Of a stretch of DNA of 9,821 nucleotides, positions 1 through 5,238 are shown in pieces. Each line of letters starts with the position of its first letter. The first letter of the stretch is position 1. The translations under genes and the position numbers were made by a program. Source of the stretch: an uncultured Alphaproteobacteria bacterium. Lineage in GTDB: Bacteria > Pseudomonadota > Alphaproteobacteria > Micavibrionales > Micavibrionaceae. Below the pieces are notes generated by a model. The model had not been told where the DNA came from. It ran no database searches and worked only from the letters and a program-made list of their open reading frames with translations. The DNA lies in contig CAKTCH010000040.1 in the NCBI GenBank assembly GCA_934538895.1, positions 1 through 9,821 on the forward strand, written 5' to 3'.

Positions 1-27
1 GATCCCTCGGCTGCGCTCGGGATGACG
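1..27 (+). repeat. Half copy of an intergenic palindromic repeat
   Basis: These 27 bases match 9666-9692, the right arm of the inverted repeat near the other end of the window, with a single difference (t at 17, g there). The partner arm would lie to the left and is cut off by the window edge. About 35 bases further on, both copies also share the octamer GCTGTGTT (62-69 and 9717-9724). The element carries no gene and looks like a dispersed palindromic intergenic repeat. Confidence 0.75.
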
Positions 28-105
28 GTATTGGCAGGATCGCACTGCGATCGGCGTGTATGCTGTGTTGTTAAAAATCAATCGTTAATGAACCTTGAGG
101 CTGGA

Positions 106-885
106 TTACCAGTTCGTCCGGCCTGTGCGGGCGCGGGCGTCCGAGGTAACAGGCGCGTCGCCTGTCTCTTTCAGGCCGTGGGTCAAGGCGACGCGGCGGT
201 CGAAGACGAAGCAGGAGCCTTCCCATTTGCTTTGGTCCGGCGCGACCTCTTCCAGATATTTCAGGATGCCGCCCTTCAGGTGATACACGTTCTCGAATCC
301 CTGTGCCTTCATATAGGAAGACGCTTTTTCGCAACGGATGCCGCCGGTGCAGTACATGGCGATTTTCTTATGTTTGGCGGGGTCGAGATGTTCTTTCACG
401 AATTGGGGGAATTCGCTGAAGATGGTGGTCATGGGATCGACGGCGCCTTCGAACCGGCCCATCTTCACCTCGAAATGGTTGCGCGTGTCGATCAGCACCA
501 CTTCGGGGTCGCCGATCAGATCGTTCCATTCCCGCGCGCTGACATACTGGCCGACTTGCCGGGCCGGGTCGGCTTGCGGCGCTTTCATGGTGACGATTTC
601 TTTCTTGAAATGCACCTTCATGCGCTCGAACGGCTTGTCACTGGCGATGGAATATTTGATCTCGCCCTGGTTGACGCCGAAATTCTCATCGAGGAAGGCG
701 ATGACTTTCGCCATGGTGGCTTCATCAGGCGCGCCGATGGTGCCGTTAATGCCTTCCAGCGCCAGCAGGATGGTGCCGCAGACGCCGTTTTCGGTCAGGA
801 ACTGCTTCACCGCCGGACGCATTTTCTCAGCGTTCGGGATGCTCACAAAACGGTAAAGGGCGCAGACGGTCCAGATCATGCCCAT
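106..885 (-). CDS. trhO: tRNA uridine(34) hydroxylase TrhO (rhodanese-related, UPF0176)
   Basis: 259 aa. The TrhO/YceA family hydroxylates U34 of certain tRNAs to 5-hydroxyuridine, which helps wobble decoding, and acts in the cytoplasm (family knowledge). Seen here: the family N-terminal domain (about 1-110, with LALEGINGTI at 41-50), then a rhodanese domain with LIDTRNHFEVKMGRFEGAVDP (131-151) and the active-site loop CTGGIRCEK at 179-187, Cys179 being the predicted catalytic residue. WEGSCFVFDRRVALTHG (221-237) is also typical. The protein stops soon after this, without the Cys-rich tail of longer homologues such as the roughly 350-aa E. coli protein. The start ATG is three bases after the oxyR stop, with GGAGAG inside the oxyR 3' end as ribosome site, so it is almost surely co-transcribed with oxyR. 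A second in-frame ATG lies two codons on. No intrinsic terminator was seen after the stop. Confidence 0.93.
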   Translation of the reverse strand: MGMIWTVCALYRFVSIPNAEKMRPAVKQFLTENGVCGTILLALEGINGTIGAPDEATMAKVIAFLDENFGVNQGEIKYSIASDKPFERMKVHFKKEIVTMKAPQADPARQVGQYVSAREWNDLIGDPEVVLIDTRNHFEVKMGRFEGAVDPMTTIFSEFPQFVKEHLDPAKHKKIAMYCTGGIRCEKASSYMKAQGFENVYHLKGGILKYLEEVAPDQSKWEGSCFVFDRRVALTHGLKETGDAPVTSDARARTGRTNW

Positions 886-888
886 GTT

Positions 889-1785
889 TTAGCGCTCTCC
901 GTGCGTTTTGGCAATCATTTCACCCAGCTGGCGGAATTCCTTTTCGCGCGGGTTGCCTTGCCGCCAGCACAGGCCGATCTGGCGGCTGGGTTGGGGGTTG
1001 GAGAAGCGCTGGATCGTGACGCCGCGCGGCAGGGTTTGCGGGTCCACGGCCATCGCGGGCAGCAGTGTGGCGCCGTAACCGTGCTGCACCATCTGGATGA
1101 GGGTGGTCAGGCTGGTGGCGCCGAAGGTTTTGCGCTGGCTGCTCGGTTGCAGGCGGCAGGCGGCGAGGGCGTGATCGCGCAGGCAATGGCCGTCTTCCAG
1201 CAGCATGATGTTATGCTTCGAGAGGTCGCCGATCGTGGCGTGGGTTTCCATCACGGTCTTGTCGCCGGGCATGGCGATGACGAACGGTTCCGACCATAGT
1301 TTCATCTGCCTGATGCCGGGCGTGTCGTAGGGGAAGGCCATCAGCACGACATCGACGGCGCGCCGTTCCAGCGCGGCGAGCAGTTGCGCGGTGACGTCTT
1401 CTTTCAGTTGCAGTTCAAGCTGCGGGAATTTCTGTTGCAGGGCGGGCAGCAGCGCGGGGAGCAGGTAAGGCGCGATGGTGGGAATGATGCCGAGCGTGAG
1501 TTTGCCGGTGAAGGGTTCCTTGCGGGCGCGGGCCATCTGCACGAAATCTTCCGCGCGAATCACGATATCGCGCGCGGGCAGGACCAGTTCAGCGCCGGTT
1601 TCCGTCAGGGTGACGTTGCGCTTGGTGCGCTCGAACAGTTTTGTCCCCAGTAAACCCTCAAGGCTTTTGAGGCCTTCGCTCAGGGTGGGCTGGGTGACGT
1701 GGCAGATTTCGGCGGCTTTATGGAATGAGAGGTGATCCGCAACCGCCAGAAAATACTGGAGTTGGCGCAAGGTCGGGGTATTCAT
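889..1785 (-). CDS. oxyR: Hydrogen peroxide-responsive LysR-type regulator OxyR
   Basis: 298 aa, the normal length for OxyR. The LysR winged helix-turn-helix lies at about 5-64 (LRQLQYFLAVADHLSFHKAA, then THQ-type recognition helix TQPTLSEGLKSLE at 31-43). The effector domain follows from about residue 92. The two redox cysteines are present in LLEDGHCLRDHALAAC: Cys201 and Cys210 correspond to E. coli Cys199 and Cys208, nine residues apart, which form the peroxide-induced disulfide. The C-terminal block SRQIGLCWRQGNPR (267-280) is also typical. The start ATG has an AAAAGGA ribosome site seven bases upstream. It is divergent from ahpC, its classical target, and co-directional with trhO. Its own promoter contains the OxyR box, which implies autorepression (inference). 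Confidence 0.96.
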   Translation of the reverse strand: MNTPTLRQLQYFLAVADHLSFHKAAEICHVTQPTLSEGLKSLEGLLGTKLFERTKRNVTLTETGAELVLPARDIVIRAEDFVQMARARKEPFTGKLTLGIIPTIAPYLLPALLPALQQKFPQLELQLKEDVTAQLLAALERRAVDVVLMAFPYDTPGIRQMKLWSEPFVIAMPGDKTVMETHATIGDLSKHNIMLLEDGHCLRDHALAACRLQPSSQRKTFGATSLTTLIQMVQHGYGATLLPAMAVDPQTLPRGVTIQRFSNPQPSRQIGLCWRQGNPREKEFRQLGEMIAKTHGER

Positions 1786-1813
1786 CGGATTTTCCTTTTT
1801 ATTTATGGATTAA

Positions 1814-1841
1814 ATAATAGATAATTCCTATTAAATATCAA
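1814..1841 (-). promoter_or_regulatory. Predicted oxyR promoter
   Basis: On the minus strand a TTGATA -35 element (1841-1836) and a TATTAT -10 element (1819-1814) are separated by 16 bases; each is one base from consensus. Transcription would start near 1807, giving a leader of about 20 nt that carries the AAGGA ribosome site. The spacer and the -10 overlap the OxyR box, the usual arrangement for OxyR repressing its own gene. Confidence 0.6.
1815..1833. promoter_or_regulatory. OxyR binding box between oxyR and ahpC
   Basis: TAATAG-N7-CTATTA is a perfect dyad with 6-bp arms and matches the ATAG-N7-CTAT core of OxyR sites (core at 1817-1831). Seven bases further, in the phase expected for the second half of a tetramer site, CAAG-N7-CGAT (1839-1853) is a degenerate partner. 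The box sits about 30 bp upstream of the oxyR start and 97 bp upstream of ahpC, with a weak TTGGAT (1853-1858) as possible ahpC -35 right after it. The ahpC -10 is not clear, which fits an activator-dependent promoter. Confidence 0.72.
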
Positions 1842-1879
1842 GAAAATTCCGATTGGATTTCCGGATCGTGCCGGGGCAT

Positions 1880-1915
1880 GGTGGGGGCAGTTTCAACCCA
1901 CCCCCACCCAACCCC
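1880..1915. promoter_or_regulatory. G/C tract in the ahpC leader: hairpin and G-quadruplex motif
   Basis: On the plus strand GGTGGGGG (1880-1887) can pair with CCCCCACC (1901-1908) around a 13-base loop. On the minus strand the stretch opposite 1897-1915 reads GGGGTTGGGTGGGGGTGGG, four G-runs of at least three with one- or two-base loops, the canonical G-quadruplex pattern. It lies just upstream of the ahpC ribosome site (GAGGAGA at 1917-1923). The pattern is seen directly; any function is inference. Confidence 0.5.
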
Positions 1916-1929
1916 AGAGGAGACGAACC

Positions 1930-2499
1930 ATGCTCGGCATCGGTGATAAACTGCCTGAATTTTCTGTCGCAGGCGTAAAACCCAAATTCATGAAACACGA
2001 AGAGAACGGCGAGTCCGCTTTTGAAACCATCACGCAGGATAGTTTTGAAGGTAAATGGAAAGTGCTGTTCTTCTGGCCGAAAGATTTCACATTCGTGTGT
2101 CCGACGGAAATCGTCGAATACTCCAAGCTGAAGCCGGAACTGGAAGACCGCGACGCGGTGATCCTCGGCGGCAGCACCGACAACGAATTCTGCAAGCTGG
2201 CATGGCGCCGCGAGCACAAGGACCTGAACAACCTCGACATGTGGATGTTCGGCGATACGAACGGCTCGCTGGTCGATGGCATCGGCGTGCGCGATCTGGA
2301 CGAAGGCGTCGCCCTGCGCGCGACCGTGATCGTCGATCCGCATAACGTGATCCAGCATATTTCGGTCAACAACCTGAACGTAGGCCGCAACGCGAAAGAA
2401 GCGCTGCGTATTCTGGACGCCTTGCAAACGGACGAACTGTGCGCCTGTAACCGCCCCGTCGGCGGCGACGTGATCGACCTGCAAAAAGCAGCGGCGTAA
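1930..2499 (+). CDS. ahpC: Alkyl hydroperoxide reductase AhpC (2-Cys peroxiredoxin)
   Basis: 189 aa, full length. It reduces peroxides and probably peroxynitrite in the cytoplasm. The peroxiredoxin signature PKDFTFVCPTE spans 50-60 with peroxidatic Cys57 and Thr54; Arg130 in ALRAT fits the conserved active-site arginine. Near the C terminus DELCACNRP (168-176) carries two cysteines, Cys171 and Cys173, the arrangement known from Mycobacterium tuberculosis AhpC (three active cysteines) rather than the single resolving Cys of the enterobacterial AhpF-dependent type. The start is preceded by GAGGAGA at six bases. ahpD follows 10 bases after the stop, so the two form an operon. Expression is expected to be OxyR-controlled through the box at 1815-1833. 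Confidence 0.97.
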   Translation: MLGIGDKLPEFSVAGVKPKFMKHEENGESAFETITQDSFEGKWKVLFFWPKDFTFVCPTEIVEYSKLKPELEDRDAVILGGSTDNEFCKLAWRREHKDLNNLDMWMFGDTNGSLVDGIGVRDLDEGVALRATVIVDPHNVIQHISVNNLNVGRNAKEALRILDALQTDELCACNRPVGGDVIDLQKAAA

Positions 2500-2509
2500 G
2501 GCGGATTCG

Positions 2510-3070
2510 ATGAGCATCGAAACGCTGAAAAACCAGGTCCCTGAATATGCCAGGGACATCAGGCTGAACCTGTCGACGCTGGCCGGCGAGGAAGCCCTCA
2601 ACGACCAGCAGAAATGGGGTACGTTCCTGTCCTGTGCGCTGGCGGCGGGGAATGAGGCCGTCATTCAGGCGGTCCATGCGGAAGCTGCCGTCAAGATGAC
2701 AGCGGAAGCGCTGAACGCCGCGAAAGCGGCGGCGGCGATCATGGCGATGAACAACGTATATTACAAGTTCACCGGCATGATCGAGAATCAGGAATACCGC
2801 ACCATGCCGGCACGCCTGCGCATGAACGTGATCGGCAATCCCGGCGTCGACAAGGTCGATTTCGAATTGTGGTCACTGGCGGTTTCCGCGCTTAACGGCT
2901 GCCAGTTCTGCGTCAACGCGCATGAACCGGTCGTCGCCAAGGCGGGCCTGAGCAAGGAGCAGGTGCAGGCTGCTGTGCGCATCGCGGCGGTCGTCAGCGC
3001 GGCTTCGGCGGCGATCAGCGGCGAAGCGGCCCTGCAAGGGGCAGCTCCGGCGGTTGCGAACGCGGCTTAA
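2510..3070 (+). CDS. ahpD: Alkyl hydroperoxidase AhpD
   Basis: 186 aa, of the carboxymuconolactone decarboxylase/AhpD fold. AhpD reduces oxidised AhpC; in M. tuberculosis it takes electrons from lipoamide on SucB through Lpd. Seen here: the active-site block FELWSLAVSALNGCQFCVNAHE (118-139) with Glu119, the redox pair Cys131-x-x-Cys134 and His138, each one position from the residues known in the mycobacterial enzyme. The C-terminal 30 residues are Ala-rich. It follows ahpC at 10 bases with an AAGGCGG ribosome site overlapping the ahpC stop, so the two are co-transcribed. There is no ahpF in the window, which agrees with AhpD being the reductase partner. The transcript ends at the terminator at 3083-3121. 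Confidence 0.96.
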   Translation: MSIETLKNQVPEYARDIRLNLSTLAGEEALNDQQKWGTFLSCALAAGNEAVIQAVHAEAAVKMTAEALNAAKAAAAIMAMNNVYYKFTGMIENQEYRTMPARLRMNVIGNPGVDKVDFELWSLAVSALNGCQFCVNAHEPVVAKAGLSKEQVQAAVRIAAVVSAASAAISGEAALQGAAPAVANAA

Positions 3071-3082
3071 GCGGAAGACATT

Positions 3083-3121
3083 AAAAAAACCCTCCTCCAT
3101 GAAAACGGAGGAGGGTTTTTT
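3083..3121. terminator. Bidirectional intrinsic terminator between ahpD and the TetR gene
   Basis: A 9-bp GC-rich stem, CCCTCCTCC (3090-3098) with GGAGGAGGG (3107-3115), and an 8-base loop. It is flanked by seven A residues on the left (3083-3089) and six T residues on the right (3116-3121), so the hairpin works for transcripts from both directions. It starts 12 bases after the ahpD stop and ends 17 bases from the stop of the convergent TetR-family gene. Confidence 0.93.
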
Positions 3122-3138
3122 GCCGTCCTGATCCGCTG

Positions 3139-3774
3139 TTACACCTTCAGCATATTCACGACCTGTTCCGGGTAGTGGCCGGTGAAGTGTTCATCGAGCG
3201 CGTCCGGGTTGGTCAGCAGGCGGTAGAATACCGGGCCGAGCAGTTGGTCGATCGCCATCCCGGTGTCGAGCTGCGGGTTAAACAGGCCTTCGTCTTTAGC
3301 GGCTTGCAGGTGGTTGCGCAGGTTGTTGACGCGCTCATTCAGGAAGTTTTCGTTCAGCAGGCGCAGCGCTTCCGGTTCGGCCTGCGCTTCGGCGATGATG
3401 TTGGCGACGATGCGGCCATTCTGGCCGCGCAGCTGGCGGATCAGTTTTTCGAGCTGGACTTTCAGCGCCTCGCCGGAATCAGGCGTGGTGGGAAGGATAT
3501 TTTGCAGGCCCGGCTGCGCCATGAAGGCTTCCATGACCAGCGCCGCCTTGTGCGGCCACCAGCGATAGATGGTGGTTTTGCCGACACCCGCGCGTTTGGC
3601 CACGGCTTCGATGGAGATATCGCGCAGGGGGGTGTGCATCAGCATCTTGCGGGTGGCGTCGAGAATGGCTTCGCGGGATTTATCGGAGCGCGGGCGGCCG
3701 GGGCGCTTTTCAGGATTGCGGTTGTCCTCAGGGTTTGCGGGAACAATACTCATCAATGCCGTTTCAGCAGCCAT
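3139..3774 (-). CDS. TetR/AcrR-family transcriptional regulator
   Basis: 211 aa. The N-terminal DNA-binding domain is clear: REAILDATRKML, then the helix-turn-helix ISIEAVAKRAGVGKTTIYRWW and PHKAALV, at roughly residues 33-80. The C-terminal ligand/dimer domain contains DQLLGPVFYRLLTNPDALDE, the pattern of the TetR_C_11-type domain. A long polar tail (NPEDNRNPEKRPGRPRSDKS) precedes the helix-turn-helix. I chose ATG at 3774 because AAGAGG (3787-3782) lies seven bases before it; an upstream in-frame GTG at 3780 would be almost on top of that site. No efflux pump or enzyme gene lies beside it. The plus-strand metallopeptidase is divergent but about 420 bp away, so the regulon cannot be told from the sequence and it may control only itself or distant genes. 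Confidence 0.9.
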   Translation of the reverse strand: MAAETALMSIVPANPEDNRNPEKRPGRPRSDKSREAILDATRKMLMHTPLRDISIEAVAKRAGVGKTTIYRWWPHKAALVMEAFMAQPGLQNILPTTPDSGEALKVQLEKLIRQLRGQNGRIVANIIAEAQAEPEALRLLNENFLNERVNNLRNHLQAAKDEGLFNPQLDTGMAIDQLLGPVFYRLLTNPDALDEHFTGHYPEQVVNMLKV

Positions 3775-4014
3775 ATTCACACCTCTTGCCGTTATTAATT
3801 TACGTATGCTTGTCGCAAGGCCATGGCCTCACAACGGAACGTGTCGTTTTAGCTCCGCCTTTCCAGAAGGGCAAGAAAAAATGAAAACTTATCCTTCCCA
3901 TGGGCATTTCTAATCTGTAGGCTCGATTTCATGGATGCGTTCAGACGAGTCCGGTTTATCCGGGCTTAACTTATAAAAGCCTTAAGGCGAGAAGAACCAA
4001 GGGAGGTTCATAAA

Positions 4015-4041
4015 ATGTCTGGGGAAGAAGCGGTGTTTTAA
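4015..4041 (+). CDS. Possible micro-ORF with a strong ribosome binding site
   Basis: Eight codons, MSGEEAVF, then TAA. The ribosome site AAGGGAGGT (3999-4007) is the best in the window and lies eight bases before the ATG. A TATAAA -10-like element is at 3972-3977 with no clear -35. After the TAA the same frame stays open until 4170, so it could be a leader peptide, the start of a gene broken by one stop, or chance. I could not assign a function. Confidence 0.2.
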   Translation: MSGEEAVF

Positions 4042-4062
4042 GCCCGCTTGCATATCCAGGGA

Positions 4063-4096
4063 ATGGCGTTGCCGGTCTGGACGTTGGCAATGCCGT
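4063..4096 (+). ncRNA. Predicted RNA stem-loop in the intergenic region
   Basis: An 11-bp stem with two G-U pairs: AATGGCGTTGC-C side 4063-4073 against GGCAATGCCGT at 4086-4096, around a 12-base loop. A smaller hairpin, AAGCGG (4028-4033) with CCGCTT (4044-4049), precedes it. No T-run follows either stem, so they are not intrinsic terminators. They may be part of a leader or small RNA, but nothing else supports a named RNA family. Confidence 0.2.
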
Positions 4097-4161
4097 ACAC
4101 ATAAATATTGAGAGACTGCGCCGGGACTTTTTACGAGGCCCCGGCCAGTTTTACAGGGAAT

Positions 4162-4191
4162 TTGACGCCTAAAATATTTTCATAATATATT
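4162..4191 (+). promoter_or_regulatory. Predicted promoter for a leaderless metallopeptidase transcript
   Basis: TTGACG (4162-4167) and TATATT (4186-4191), each one base from consensus, with an 18-base spacer. Transcription would be expected about seven bases after the -10, at or near 4198, which is the GTG start of the next gene. The absence of any Shine-Dalgarno sequence in the T-rich stretch before this GTG agrees with a leaderless mRNA. Confidence 0.5.
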
Positions 4192-4197
4192 CTTTTT

Positions 4198-5238
4198 GTG
4201 CATAAGAACGACCGTTTCACTTTTGAAAAATTCAGCCGCGCGGATTGGAAAACGCGGGATGTGCGGGCGCGCGTCTGCACCTATGTTCCGGACGAGATTT
4301 TCGCGCCGCTGTTGCAGGAATTGCAGGCGCGGGCGGGCGATATTCTGGCGCATCAGGCCAGCGTCCAGATGGCCGCGTATCGTTACGGGCAGCATACGAA
4401 TTGGTCGTGGGAACAATCGCTGCAATTCGTGCGGACTGTCTGGGACGATCTCGATCCGGAATATGGCGCGGTGGCCGGTTATTGTATCGATCAGGGCTAT
4501 TTCCAGCATAAAGATGTGCCGTATGGTGAAAGCCATGGCTACATGCATCCGGTTTCGCATGTCGAAGTCTATACGACAGGCACGATCGATGATCCTGTAT
4601 GCGCCGTACATGAAAGCGGGCATTTAATGGCCGAGCAGATCGCGCGCCATCGGTTCCGCTCCGAGTCCGCGTTCAATATCGCTGAAATACAAGGCGTATT
4701 TGCGCAGGAACATGCCTATCATCTGCTGGCGATGCGTCAGGAGTCGCGACAGGACGCGCTGAGCGCGCCCTTGCATCGCCTGCAATATCATCTGGGGACT
4801 TTACTGACCGTGCCCGTTTATCTGTGGCAATTGCAGCGGGAGCAAGCAGCGCGGCCTTTGGCGCAGGTGTTCGCCGATTGGGCGGTGCCGCCGGTTCTGG
4901 CGCAGGAATCGCTGTTCGAAAAGAAAACCATGCAGGATCTGCACCGCCATCCGTTCGCGGTGATGGTGGCGCCGGTGCTGCACCGTTTGTATCTGGATGC
5001 GGAACCCGCGCAGCGCCGCATCATGTGTGAAGCGCTTTACGGGCAGGGGCCGGACGCGCATCTGCCGGGTGTTCTGTCCGCGTTCAATATCCATACGGCG
5101 GATGATGTGAAAGCTGCGGGACGTTTGGCGGCGGCGTGGCTGGCGAACGATATCGCACGTTGCGACATCGGCGCGCGCAAGGCTTACGTGCCGCCTGTCC
5201 GGGGAAGCCTTAATCTATCTCTCAATAGCCCGATCTGA
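4198..5238 (+). CDS. Compact HExxH metallopeptidase-like protein (M3/M32-like gluzincin)
   Basis: 346 aa from GTG, with no signal peptide or membrane segment. The zinc motif HESGH is at 138-142, and EQ follows as in M32 carboxypeptidases (HExGHxxxEQ). A candidate third zinc ligand Glu163 lies in NIAEIQGVFAQE (160-171), resembling the AEVASTFNE block of M3 oligopeptidases and the HESQSRLWE block of M32. Upstream HPVSHVEVYTTGTIDD (117-132) recalls the HPF...DVRITTR strand of M32, and MQDLHRHPF (245-253) recalls the LQDxHW block. Known M3 and M32 enzymes are about 500-700 aa, so this one is much shorter. The only start before the in-frame TAA at 4183 is GTG 4198 (or a rarer ATT at 4189); the next ATG is at residue 58. 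Its 3' end overlaps the lpoA-like gene by 17 bp. Assignment to clan MA is fairly safe, the family and substrate are not. Confidence 0.8.
   Translation: MHKNDRFTFEKFSRADWKTRDVRARVCTYVPDEIFAPLLQELQARAGDILAHQASVQMAAYRYGQHTNWSWEQSLQFVRTVWDDLDPEYGAVAGYCIDQGYFQHKDVPYGESHGYMHPVSHVEVYTTGTIDDPVCAVHESGHLMAEQIARHRFRSESAFNIAEIQGVFAQEHAYHLLAMRQESRQDALSAPLHRLQYHLGTLLTVPVYLWQLQREQAARPLAQVFADWAVPPVLAQESLFEKKTMQDLHRHPFAVMVAPVLHRLYLDAEPAQRRIMCEALYGQGPDAHLPGVLSAFNIHTADDVKAAGRLAAAWLANDIARCDIGARKAYVPPVRGSLNLSLNSPI

Larger units (their letters stand above)
3775..4197. other. Intergenic region with palindromes, micro-ORFs and hairpins; no firm gene
   Basis: About 420 bp between the TetR gene and the metallopeptidase gene. 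It holds a 12-bp palindrome AGGCCATGGCCT (3818-3829), 45 bp upstream of the TetR gene and a possible operator; a 10-bp palindrome GCCTTAAGGC (3979-3988); a 10-codon ORF at 3881-3913; an 8-codon ORF with a very strong ribosome site at 4015-4041; a stem-loop at 4063-4096; and a codon-like open stretch on the minus strand at 4038-4130. None of these is enough to call a gene alone. Confidence 0.5.

Noticed and set aside
38..52. GATCGCA-C-TGCGATC hairpin downstream of trhO, considered as its terminator
   Set aside because: One-base spacer and no T-run on the trhO strand; not an intrinsic terminator by sequence.
22..1299. 425-codon plus-strand ORF across trhO and oxyR
   Set aside because: Antisense shadow of two genes with clear family motifs; its translation is low-complexity and matches no family I recognise.
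1831..2664. 277-codon minus-strand ORF opposite ahpC
   Set aside because: Shadow of ahpC, which has full peroxiredoxin motifs and a proper ribosome site.
3881..3913. Ten-codon ORF with AGAAGG ten bases upstream
   Set aside because: Too short, mediocre spacing and no other support.
4180..4623. 147-codon minus-strand ORF opposite the metallopeptidase 5' end
   Set aside because: The plus strand shows the HExxH motif and family-like blocks; the minus translation is not protein-like.
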